This document shows positions 6,532 to 12,436 of a stretch of 12,436 nt of DNA, piece by piece; the first letter of the stretch is position 1; each line of letters opens with the position of its first letter. The translations under genes and the position numbers were made by a program. The stretch is from Candidatus Poribacteria bacterium (GTDB taxonomy: Bacteria; Poribacteria; WGA-4E; WGA-3G), in contig JAPPMR010000939.1 in the NCBI GenBank assembly GCA_028818995.1, positions 1-12,436 of the forward strand. Direction: 5' to 3'. The notes beneath the pieces are model-generated. The model saw only the letters and a list, made by a program, of their open reading frames with translations, was not told where the DNA came from and did not search any database.

Positions 6532-7371
6532 TTAAGACAAGTTTTGTCGTTGAAATTCGAGTGGAGTCAGATACTCTAACGCTGAATGCGGCCGTTTGTG
6601 GTGATACACGTGTGTGATAAAATGCCCGATACGCTCTCTCGCTTCGTGGATGTTTTCATAGGCGTTGAGATGAATCTCTTCCTCCTTGAGCGTGCGGATG
6701 AGTCTTTCAGCATATCCGTTCTCCCAAGGACACCCTCTTCGTGCTACCGAAATCTCAATGTTATGACGCTGCAGCGTTGAGATGTAAGCATTTGAAAGAT
6801 ATTGCACACCTTGATCGCTGTGATGGATCTCTGGGACGCTTTGACCTAACGCCTCTTGTAGCGGGGTCAACGTCAGAGATTACGTCAAGTGTTGACTAAG
6901 TTTCCATCCTCTGATCATGCGGGTGAAGACATCCATGAGTAGTGCGAGATAGACGAAGTGTCCCTTGAGTCGGACATAAGTAACATCGCCCACCCAGACC
7001 TGATCGCATCGACAGACCTCAAGGGTCTTCAGGTGGTTGATCCACGGACGTACACCCTCGGTGGAGTGAGTCGTTTGAGCCGCACGCTTGACTGCGACTG
7101 AGAGGTTCTCGGATTTCATCAATCGAGCAACCCGGCGATACCCAACGCGGTATCCTGCTTTCACCAACAAGTGTGTGATACGTCTATATCCGTATGTCGG
7201 ATACTGCGCCGCTAACTTCTCTATTTCTGCGCGCAGCACTTCTTCAGACGGATCGCTTTTCGGTTGATAATAGAAGTTGCTCCGGGTGAAACCGAGCACC
7301 TCGCAAATCTCTCGCACTGAGTGCTGCGTCCGTAATGCCTCAACGATTTGGCATTCTTCAGACGGGATCAA
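6532..7371 (-). pseudogene. IS3-family transposase OrfB, interrupted by an in-frame stop
   Basis: This is the catalytic subunit, normally made as an OrfAB fusion. From the N-terminus it has a helix-turn-helix region (HSVREICEVLGFTRSNFYYQ), the YPTYGYRRI motif, and a DDE integrase core. The first Asp is in VWVGDVTYV, the second in IHHSDQGVQY, and Glu is in PWENGYAERLIRTLKEEE. Between the first and second Asp, at 6880-6882, the codon after SQHLT is TAA; the sequence then continues in the same frame as SLTLTPLQEALGQ. A C-to-T change of a CAA codon explains this. Both halves are otherwise intact, so inactivation is recent, unless the stop is read through. The TTG at 7371 is only a nominal start; the natural entry is the -1 frameshift from orfA. 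Confidence 0.9.
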
Positions 7372-7658
7372 CTCAAGAAGGTCAATGCTTTTTTTTGGAT
7401 GTCTAACGCCACGGTCAATCGTCCGACGAGGTGTTCAAGGTGAGCAATCCGCTCCGCTGCTTCGCTCGACTGCTGATCCGTCGGAGCAAACACAGACACC
7501 GCATTTTCAAGCAACTGCTGCTTCCACTTGGAGATTTGGTCTTCGCTGAGGTTGTGTCGCCGACACAGTTCTGCTTGCGAACTTTCACCCCGGAGTGCCT
7601 CAAGAACGACCTCGGTTTTAAACTCGGGAGTGAAGGTTCTTCGTTTTCGTTTCGCCAT
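7368..7658 (-). CDS. IS3-family transposase OrfA (DNA-binding, HTH)
   Basis: The 96-aa product begins MAKRKRRTFTPEFKTEVVLE and continues ELCRRHNLSEDQISKWKQQL, the HTH_Tnp_1 helix-turn-helix that recognises the IS ends. A leucine-zipper-like helix follows (IAHLEHLVGRLTVALDIQKK). A strong ribosome binding site AAAGGAG precedes the ATG. Near its 3' end the gene has an eight-A tract (minus strand; 7389-7396). Slippage by -1 there joins it to orfB (SIDLLELIPSEE). OrfA made alone normally represses transposition, so this gene may still be functional. Confidence 0.92.
   Translation of the reverse strand: MAKRKRRTFTPEFKTEVVLEALRGESSQAELCRRHNLSEDQISKWKQQLLENAVSVFAPTDQQSSEAAERIAHLEHLVGRLTVALDIQKKALTFLS
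7389..7396 (-). promoter_or_regulatory. Programmed -1 frameshift site (A8) between orfA and orfB
   Basis: On the minus strand the reading CAA AAA AAA GCA can slip back one base to give AGC ATT GAC, which opens directly into orfB. An A6-A7 run followed by G is the usual IS3-family slippery sequence. Confidence 0.8.
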
Positions 7659-7676
7659 CGGATTTCTCCTTTCAGT

Positions 7677-7700
7677 AAGATTGTATTATAGCACAATCTT
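7677..7700 (-). promoter_or_regulatory. Probable IS promoter: extended -10 inside an inverted repeat
   Basis: TGCTATAAT (extended -10, with TATAAT at 7685-7690) lies about 27 bp upstream of the orfA start, with only a poor -35 sequence. It is bracketed by perfect 8-bp arms AAGATTGT / ACAATCTT (7677-7684 and 7693-7700). The arms could be a repressor site or a hairpin limiting expression from outside transcripts. Confidence 0.55.
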
Positions 7701-7710
7701 GGTTTAGGGG

Positions 7711-7732
7711 GTGGTCTGAATTTCCGATGGCA
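7711..7732. repeat. IS3 right terminal inverted repeat
   Basis: Read inward on the minus strand it is TGCCATCG-GAA-ATTCAGACCAC, the partner of the left end. It lies upstream of orfA. Confidence 0.8.
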
Positions 7733-7743
7733 GTACAAGCATA

Positions 7744-7792
7744 TAGTTATCAAGACAGAACTGAAGCCTTATTAGAGGGAAATAGATAACTA
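7744..7792. repeat. Inverted repeat downstream of the antitoxin gene
   Basis: TAGTTATC (7744-7751) and GATAACTA (7785-7792) are perfect 8-bp inverted arms 33 nt apart, between the IS end and the antitoxin stop. The loop is long and no T-tract is adjacent, so it is not a typical terminator. Its meaning is unclear. Confidence 0.35.
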
Positions 7793-7827
7793 AGAGTCTT
7801 TTGTTCTTACCTAGAACGTTTAGTAAG

Positions 7828-8436
7828 TTATTTAGATTCATCATCACCAATCACCGTAGGAACGGTAAGAGAAAGAGGAATATCATCTTTTTTATTAGTT
7901 GAAGTAGGATAATTGGAGTGAGCTTGTCTTTCCATCTCAATCTGGGCAACTTCAGATCTGGGATTGGGGATATTAGTGGCTTCTGAACGTTGTCCTGGAG
8001 AATTTTGATAAACACGAGGTCCAACAAGTCCAACAAAAAGAAATGCAATTACACAAAATCCAACAGCTGCCCTTCCCCCAATAACTTCACTTTTACTATA
8101 AGAGAGACGATCTACGAGTTGTTGAAACCATTGCAAAAACCTGTCAATATGTCCAGGATCCGTATCAACTGTCACCGACTTTAATTTTGTGATCAGCGAA
8201 GTCAACTCTTCAACAGAAAAATCATCAAGTAGTCCATCTAGGAGATTCGAAAGTTTTGTTGCACTGAGGTTTAAAATTTCGGCTGCCTCTTCCAGTCTGA
8301 GACCGCTCTCAGTTATACAATCTTCAATTATGAAAGCAAGATGGGATTTTTTAAGATATTCCTCTGGCTCAGGAATCCCCAAATCCTTGAATATGTTGCC
8401 GCTGCCCATTTCACATTGCAATTTTTCTGCACTCAT
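7828..8436 (-). CDS. higA: HigA-like XRE antitoxin with a transmembrane segment and C-terminal tail
   Basis: I start at the ATG at 8436: it overlaps the toxin stop as ATGA and GAAGGAG lies correctly upstream, giving 202 aa. Residues about 13-90 are a HigA-type helix-turn-helix domain (NIFKDLGIPEPEEYLKKSHL, then LRLEEAAEILNLSATKLSNL and FSVEELTSLITKL), as in antitoxins that pair with Gp49/HigB toxins. Such antitoxins are usually about 90-110 aa and soluble. Here the protein continues through a likely amphipathic stretch (RFLQWFQQLVDRL) into one hydrophobic helix at about 122-140 (RAAVGFCVIAFLFVGLVGP) and a polar tail of about 60 residues. The predicted topology is DNA-binding domain in the cytoplasm and tail outside. 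It should bind and neutralise the toxin and repress the operon; how membrane anchoring affects that is unknown. Confidence 0.85.
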   Translation of the reverse strand: MSAEKLQCEMGSGNIFKDLGIPEPEEYLKKSHLAFIIEDCITESGLRLEEAAEILNLSATKLSNLLDGLLDDFSVEELTSLITKLKSVTVDTDPGHIDRFLQWFQQLVDRLSYSKSEVIGGRAAVGFCVIAFLFVGLVGPRVYQNSPGQRSEATNIPNPRSEVAQIEMERQAHSNYPTSTNKKDDIPLSLTVPTVIGDDESK

Positions 8437-8804
8437 TTTTGATCTCCTTCTGAAACGCGTTTTTTGGCACATTCTTTTGCCAAAATCAAACGTTCTCGGA
8501 TTAAATCAATATCATTTTTAGGAGTCTGCATACCCCGTTTCGCTTTTTTCTGGAAACAGTGCAAAACATAAATGCACCGTCCAAGGTTCCCTGCATAAAC
8601 AGCGCGATAGGTGTTAGTACGGTAATCACGTTTAATTTCAAACACACCAGAAAAACCTCGCCCCCGCAACCTTTCGATTTTGCTACTTTTAGGAGGTCTG
8701 CCCTTCTGTACACCTAGTAGTGTATGACCTATATGTTTGCAAACTTCATCAGGAAAACTTTTAAGCTGAGCCTTAGAATCACCAATCCAGGAGACAGGTT
8801 TCAT
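8433..8804 (-). CDS. higB: HigB/RelE-superfamily toxin (Gp49-like)
   Basis: The 123-aa product has the Gp49/HigB pattern: SWIGDSKAQLKSFPDEVCKH, a basic stretch (GRPPKSSKIERLRGRG), GVFEIKRDYRTNTYRAVYAG, then IYVLHCFQKKAKRG and TPKNDIDLIRERL. Family members are ribosome-dependent mRNA interferases that stop translation. Arg and Lys residues in the EIKRDYR...YRAVY and FQKKAKRG segments are where the family's RNA-contacting residues lie. It comes first in the operon, as is typical of higBA, and overlaps the antitoxin start by 4 nt, which couples their translation. The length is normal and no lesion is visible. The activity is inferred from the family. Confidence 0.88.
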   Translation of the reverse strand: MKPVSWIGDSKAQLKSFPDEVCKHIGHTLLGVQKGRPPKSSKIERLRGRGFSGVFEIKRDYRTNTYRAVYAGNLGRCIYVLHCFQKKAKRGMQTPKNDIDLIRERLILAKECAKKRVSEGDQK

Positions 8805-8825
8805 TCGTTTCTCTTTTATAGATAT

Positions 8826-8854
8826 ATTTTACTAAATCTAAGAGGATTTTGCAA
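8826..8854 (-). promoter_or_regulatory. Sigma70-type promoter of the toxin-antitoxin operon
   Basis: On the minus strand: -35 TTGCAA (8849-8854), exact 17-nt spacer, -10 TAAAAT (8826-8831). The start site would be near 8819, about 15 nt before the toxin ATG. Just upstream are two 11-bp direct repeats (8860-8881). Confidence 0.75.
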
Positions 8855-8859
8855 GTCTT

Positions 8860-8881
8860 ATCTTTATATTATCTTTATATA
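8860..8881. repeat. Two 11-bp tandem repeats upstream of the toxin-antitoxin promoter
   Basis: ATCTTTATATT (8860-8870) is followed by ATCTTTATATA (8871-8881), 10 of 11 identical. They abut the -35 region and are spaced one helical turn apart, so they could be operator half-sites or an AT-rich upstream element. HigA operators are usually inverted repeats, so the role is uncertain. Confidence 0.4.
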
Positions 8882-8909
8882 AGGTATAAATTTGCATCAG
8901 GAGCGCGAC

Positions 8910-9510
8910 CTATGCTTCTGTTGGTAGGGCGTTAGCATAAATCATGGAGAGTAATTTGTCTGCGCGATCGCGGACTTCTTCGACTTTCTCCCAATCCTCT
9001 TCTTCTGTCTATAGGGTACTCTCCTTGATAAACTGCCATAAGCGATCTTGAATTTCGAGCATATAATTCTTTGCCATTGCGGTGCGCGTTTTCTTAGCAG
9101 AACCTACCCAAATGGTATTCGCCTTCCAATTCAGCATAAAAACGATACCGTTGATAACTACATCCTGGAGCGTATCTCCACCGGAAAGAAGTTCTTCAAG
9201 GTTGGTAATCCCTTCCGCCTCTGCCGAGAAAGTTCAAACGCGTGTAAAAATCCTTCAAGTTTGTTATCACCAACTCGTTATCCACGATAAGCCACCAAAA
9301 ATCGGTATTCGTTGAAAGTAGTACCTCTACGCGATTGCAAACCGCTTTGAGGGTTTGTGCGCGAACACAGTAGTAGTGGAGACTATGGAGCTGACTCCGA
9401 AAAAATTATGAACTCTCAGTCGTCTGGATTTCTGAGGAACGTGCATTCTGCGGGAGGAGTTCCTCCCGAATCTGATTCAAAAGTGTAGGGACAGTCTGTT
9501 CAGCGTTCAT
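8910..9510 (-). pseudogene. Decayed ~200-codon gene downstream of the lipoprotein protease gene
   Basis: The ATG at 9510 follows the stop of the protease/TPR gene by 3 nt, so both were one operon. Reading gives MNAEQTVPTLLNQIREELLP and 14 more residues to an in-frame TAA (9406-9408). The same frame then continues as natural-looking protein (RSQLHSLHYYCVRAQTLKAV, FWWLIVDNELVITNLKDFYT). Around 9230-9238 a +1 shift is needed to continue as EGITNLEELLSGGDTLQDVV, INGIVFMLNWKANTIWVGSA and YMLEIQDRLWQFIKEST. A TAG follows at 9009-9011, then DWEKVEEVRDRADKLLSMIY to the TAG at 8910-8912. Three lesions make this a pseudogene. I do not recognise the family; there is no signal peptide or membrane helix. 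Confidence 0.7.
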
Positions 9511-9513
9511 ATT

Positions 9514-12078
9514 TTACTTTCCAGACTTCGCTTCTTCTAATTGCTTCGCCTTTTCAAAGGCATCTATCGCCCCTTTTGCTTTGCCAAGGGAAGCTTTTGC
9601 AAGTCCCAGACCTTTGTAGTACTCGGCATTATCACCATCGAAATTAATGGCTTCCTTGAAGTCTTTAAGTGCTAAATTGTACTGCTTTCGCGCTTCTTTT
9701 AAATTACCCTGATTTGCTTTGATGTAACCAAGCATACACCGTGCGTTACCGCGGAACTTGTAAGTATCAGTAAAATCTGACTTCTGCATGAAATCCGACT
9801 TCCGTTTGAAAGTCTTGGTAAAGTCTTCAATTGCCAATTCATAGTCTTTGATCATTCCATTGTGGTCGCGGATGGCCGCACGCCAAAATCTTGTTCCGCC
9901 TCTATTTCTATAAATATAAGCATCTTCCTCATCCAACTTAATGGCTTCATTATAGTCGTTAATCGCCGCCTGATACAACTTTAGCGCGCCTTCTAAATCT
10001 CCTAAATCAGCTTTAGATTTTCCAAGTGCTCCCTTTGCACTCCCTCGATGGGAATAGACAAAAGCAATATCTGGCTCTAATTCAAGAATTGTGTCAAAAT
10101 TTTTAATCGCTTCTTGATATTGTTTGCTTGTGTTAGCTTCAACACCCCAAAGGAAATATGCCATGACAAAATCCAGTTTGGCTGCATCATTCTGACCTAA
10201 AGCCTCTTTGGCAAGTTTACGCTTATAGTAGGCATCGGCAAAGTCGCTTTTTAACTTGATAGTTTCGGTATAGTCTTTGTCCGCTTTTTTAAAATTTGGG
10301 TTTCCGATAGCCTTTTGAAAACCGTCTTTTTGACCTTGGAGTCGGTACGCATCGCCCCGATTATAGTGCGCTTCAGCGTAATTAGACTTCAACTCTATGG
10401 CTTTCGTATAGTCTTTAATTGCCTCGGCATAGTCTTTAAGACCTACCTTGGCAAGACCTCGATTGTTGTAGATGACATGAATCTCAGTATAGTCAGGCTT
10501 TAACGCAACCCCTTTATCATAGTCCGCAATTGCCTTTTGAAAATCCTCTTTTTGCCCTCGGAGTCGGTACGCATCGCCCCGATAATGGTAAGCTTCAGCA
10601 TAGTTCGGGTCTAACTCAATTGCTTTATCAAAGTTATCAATCGAGGCTTGATAGTTCCCATTATTAGAATCTGCCTTTCCCCAATAATAGTAGGCTACAG
10701 CATGGTCTTGTTTAGCGTCTTCATTTTGACCCAAAGCTTTCTTCGCGTTGCCTCGATTGTAGTAAGCACGGCTATCCTTCGGGGCTAACACAATAATTTT
10801 GCCATAGTCTTCAATTGCACCTGCATAGTCAGGGTCAGGTTTTTCTGCCTTTGCAACCGCTCTATTGAGGTAAGTGCTAATTTTTAACGCAATAGCCCTG
10901 CTTTCAATTGGGTCGGCATATCCATCAATTGCTTCAGTATAGTCTTGAATTGCTCCATCATAGTTTTTACTATTTAGTTTCGCGTTGCCTCGATGGTAAT
11001 AGTAGCCCCAAGGCTCCTTTGGGTTTAGGTTGTTAATAGCTTGAGTATAGTCTTCAATTGCGCCTACATAATCAAGTTTGGCTTCTTTTGCAGGACCCTG
11101 GACGAGATAAACTTGGGCATCATCTGGATTCAATTCAATAACTTCGCCACAGTCTTGAATTGCCCCCGCATAGTCGCCGCTTTTTAGTTTTGCGAAACCT
11201 CTATTGTAGTAAGCAGTAAAATTATCTGGAATGAGTTCAATCGCTTTATCAAAGTCTTGAATCGCCTCTTGATACTGACCAAGGCCGTGTTTGGCAGATC
11301 CTAATTTTTCGTAGGTGTCAGCGTACTTGTACAACTTAAGTGCCTTATCAAAATCCTTAACTGATTCCTCATAATTCTCACTTATTAACTTTTTAGTCCC
11401 CCACGCTTCATAGACATGCGCACGTATAGGTTTCCTATTCCGCCAATCTGACAAATTTTCCCCATTTGATGAATTAAGTAAAGCGTTGAGTTCGCTTGAA
11501 GCAATAGCAGTAAAAGTATCACCAAAAACTTCGTCCCCCAAAACTACAACCCCTATGACTTTCCCCTCGCTGTTTAGTACCGGTCCCCCGCTGTTACCGT
11601 GCAGACGTAACATTTCCCTATTTTCAGGAAACCCCTCAGGAACCAATCGAAGTTGCCTGTCGCTCCACCGGATCCCATGTACGGTTCCTTCTGTACGATT
11701 GTACCCTCCACCGGGGTAACCCAGCGCGAAAATAGGATCGCCTATTTTTCCTTCAGCTAACTCAAGAGGTTTGCCCTTACCTGAAACCTTTAGGATAACC
11801 AAGTCGTGCTCCGGAGCGTATCCTGTGACTCCCTCAATGTTGTAAACTTTTTTGGTGCCAACAGCGAAAATCATTCTCCTACCGGCAACAACGTGGATGT
11901 TAGTTGCAATTTTATCAGATTCGACAAAAAAACCGCTTCCGCTTCCAATAGTGCCATCGGCATCTCCTGCAATTATCAGGACTGTCGCATCTTTAGCACG
12001 CTGTTCTGGTGTCTGCGTACATGCCAACAGAAACACCAAAGCCAATAATCCAAGTAGAAATTTTCTGTTATATGTCAT
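9514..12078 (-). CDS. Lipoprotein with N-terminal trypsin-like protease and long TPR array
   Basis: I prefer the ATG at 12078 (854 aa) because MTYNRKFLLGLLALVFLLAC is a compact lipoprotein signal with lipidated Cys20. A GTG 21 nt upstream (12099) is possible, and neither has an obvious ribosome binding site. Residues about 28-205 are a trypsin-like domain (SGSGFFVESDKIATNIHVVA). The catalytic triad is visible: His62 in TNIHVV, Asp92 in PEHDLVILKV and Ser163 in HGNSGGPVLN. From about 235 to the C-terminus are roughly a dozen or more canonical TPRs, such as YQEAIQDFDKAIELIPDN, FTAYYNRGFAKLKSGDY and YAEAIKDYTKAIELKSN. Some are very alike, pointing to duplication within the array. It is probably a membrane-anchored, surface or periplasmic protease with a protein-binding scaffold. 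Substrate is unknown. Confidence 0.9.
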   Translation of the reverse strand: MTYNRKFLLGLLALVFLLACTQTPEQRAKDATVLIIAGDADGTIGSGSGFFVESDKIATNIHVVAGRRMIFAVGTKKVYNIEGVTGYAPEHDLVILKVSGKGKPLELAEGKIGDPIFALGYPGGGYNRTEGTVHGIRWSDRQLRLVPEGFPENREMLRLHGNSGGPVLNSEGKVIGVVVLGDEVFGDTFTAIASSELNALLNSSNGENLSDWRNRKPIRAHVYEAWGTKKLISENYEESVKDFDKALKLYKYADTYEKLGSAKHGLGQYQEAIQDFDKAIELIPDNFTAYYNRGFAKLKSGDYAGAIQDCGEVIELNPDDAQVYLVQGPAKEAKLDYVGAIEDYTQAINNLNPKEPWGYYYHRGNAKLNSKNYDGAIQDYTEAIDGYADPIESRAIALKISTYLNRAVAKAEKPDPDYAGAIEDYGKIIVLAPKDSRAYYNRGNAKKALGQNEDAKQDHAVAYYYWGKADSNNGNYQASIDNFDKAIELDPNYAEAYHYRGDAYRLRGQKEDFQKAIADYDKGVALKPDYTEIHVIYNNRGLAKVGLKDYAEAIKDYTKAIELKSNYAEAHYNRGDAYRLQGQKDGFQKAIGNPNFKKADKDYTETIKLKSDFADAYYKRKLAKEALGQNDAAKLDFVMAYFLWGVEANTSKQYQEAIKNFDTILELEPDIAFVYSHRGSAKGALGKSKADLGDLEGALKLYQAAINDYNEAIKLDEEDAYIYRNRGGTRFWRAAIRDHNGMIKDYELAIEDFTKTFKRKSDFMQKSDFTDTYKFRGNARCMLGYIKANQGNLKEARKQYNLALKDFKEAINFDGDNAEYYKGLGLAKASLGKAKGAIDAFEKAKQLEEAKSGK

Positions 12079-12103
12079 ACTATATTTAAGACGATACACA
12101 TGT

Positions 12104-12169
12104 CGCCCCTACGGGGCTTAGGGCCTGGTAGATGGCCCGTTTCTATAGACATTTCGTCCCCACGGGACT
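12104..12169. repeat. Pair of CG(T/C)CCC(T/C)ACGGG(A/G)CT-type hairpins with a third hairpin between
   Basis: CGCCCCTACGGGGCT (12104-12118) and CGTCCCCACGGGACT (12155-12169) share one pattern: a 5-bp GC stem with a 3-nt YAC loop. The second has compensating changes that keep the pairing. Between them GGGCC (12121-12125) can pair with GGCCC (12134-12138). The set lies just upstream of the protease start and resembles small dispersed palindromic repeats (REP-like). Compensatory changes suggest that structure matters. Confidence 0.6.
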
Positions 12170-12358
12170 GGCCATTGGTGCAGTCGAGTTTATTTTTCTG
12201 TGAGTTGCGTTTGTGTGAGAAACTTTCAAAAAAATCAGAAGATGCTTTGAAAACAGTTTGAAAACAGGTTATTGAACTCGAGAGAAACTGTCCAAACTAT
12301 AGTACCGGTTTTTTATTTATGAGATTATGAGCAAGTACAATCTTCTGCTATTACCAAG

Positions 12359-12378
12359 GGGCAGGCGGGTGCCTGCCC
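12359..12378 (-). terminator. GC-rich hairpin after the right-hand 5S fragment
   Basis: An 8-bp perfect stem GGGCAGGC / GCCTGCCC has a 4-nt loop, 11 nt beyond the 5S 3' end. It is the counterpart of the hairpin at 2721-2746, with the same GGGCAGG core, but on the minus strand it is followed by CCTTGGTAAT rather than a T-tract. It may be a weak terminator or an RNA-processing or 3'-stabilising hairpin. Confidence 0.55.
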
Positions 12379-12389
12379 TAGAGAGGTTT

Positions 12390-12436
12390 CCCGGCAGCGA
12401 CTTACTTTCCCGCGGGGTCGCCCCCGAAGTATCATC
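12390..12436 (-). rRNA. rrf: 5S rRNA 3' end, runs off the right edge
   Basis: Forty-seven nt of the conserved 5S rRNA 3' portion are visible, ending in GTCGCTGCCGGG on the minus strand. Together with 8 nt of flank they are identical to 2749-2803. The window ends before the point where the copy at 2757-2829 is truncated, so I cannot tell whether this is a full 5S rRNA gene or another fragment. Confidence 0.7.

Larger units (their letters stand above)
6498..7732 (-). mobile_element. IS3-family insertion sequence, 1235 bp, with broken transposase
   Basis: The ends are 22-bp inverted repeats (6498-6519 and 7711-7732) matching at 19 positions: TGCCATCG, a three-base mismatch, then ATTCAGACCAC. 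They begin with TG and end with CA as is usual for IS3. Inside are orfA and orfB in the standard overlapping -1 arrangement with an A8 slippery tract. The length is typical for the family. No 3-4 bp target duplication is visible (AAG on the left, GTA on the right), so one flank may have been rearranged or the true ends differ by a few bases. Because orfB carries a nonsense codon, this copy should not transpose on its own. Confidence 0.88.
12079..12389. other. Intergenic leader upstream of the lipoprotein protease gene
   Basis: No gene is seen. The stretch contains the small hairpin repeats at 12104-12169, a tandem 11-bp repeat TTTGAAAACAG (12246-12256 and 12257-12267) and the GC-rich hairpin at 12359-12378. 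The promoter for the gene starting at 12078 must be here, but no -35/-10 pair stands out. Confidence 0.4.

Noticed and set aside
6880..6882. TAA in the transposase as evidence for an altered genetic code
   Set aside because: TAA ends several other intact genes here, including the protease gene at 9514 and all three lipoprotein genes, so a nonsense mutation is simpler.
9048..9315. Plus-strand open frames across the decayed gene
   Set aside because: The minus strand gives a far more protein-like reconstructed sequence across the whole stretch, and the plus-strand frames overlap each other without a ribosome binding site.
9514..12078. Repeated blocks in the TPR array as a separate DNA repeat
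   Set aside because: They are in-frame TPR-encoding units explained by the protein.

Overview
All supported genes in this window read on the minus strand. Composition is moderately AT-rich. The mix of tandem FxLYD-type lipoproteins, trypsin-like protease/TPR proteins, a Gram-negative style of lipoprotein signal, an IS3 element and a HigB/HigA module suggests an uncultured Gram-negative bacterium. My best guess is Candidatus Poribacteria or a relative. That is inference from the protein types, because no complete phylogenetic marker is present.

Right to left, in the direction of transcription. (a) 12390-12436 is the 3' end of a 5S rRNA (or a copy of it) followed by a GC-rich hairpin, then a leader with small hairpin repeats. 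(b) 9514-12078 encodes a lipoprotein with an N-terminal trypsin-like protease and a long TPR array. Three bases downstream lies a decayed gene (8910-9510) with two internal stops and one frameshift. (c) 7828-8804 is a HigB/HigA-type toxin-antitoxin operon with a good sigma70 promoter. Its antitoxin has an unusual transmembrane segment and C-terminal tail. (d) 6498-7732 is an IS3-family element with 22-bp inverted ends and a slippery A8 tract. Its orfB is broken by an in-frame TAA between the first and second catalytic Asp. (e) 2890-6327 encodes a large membrane-anchored TPR protein with a C-terminal trypsin-like protease, the reverse domain order of the gene in (b). It is followed by a truncated 5S rRNA 3' fragment and a strong terminator. 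(f) 2365-2600 is a small gene broken by one base in a homopolymer. (g) 267-2229 holds three paralogous FxLYD-like lipoproteins with Gly/Glu/His-rich tails. The last overlaps the start of a secreted protein (1-274) that runs off the left edge.

The most unusual signals are two. First, fragments of the 5S rRNA 3' end with an attached hairpin occur twice as 55-nt identical direct repeats 9.6 kb apart, and as possible decayed relatives that supply the stop codons of two lipoprotein genes. Second, the HigA-like antitoxin is predicted to be anchored in the membrane. The two protease/TPR proteins and the lipoproteins point to a cell-envelope role, but nothing in the sequence fixes a pathway.
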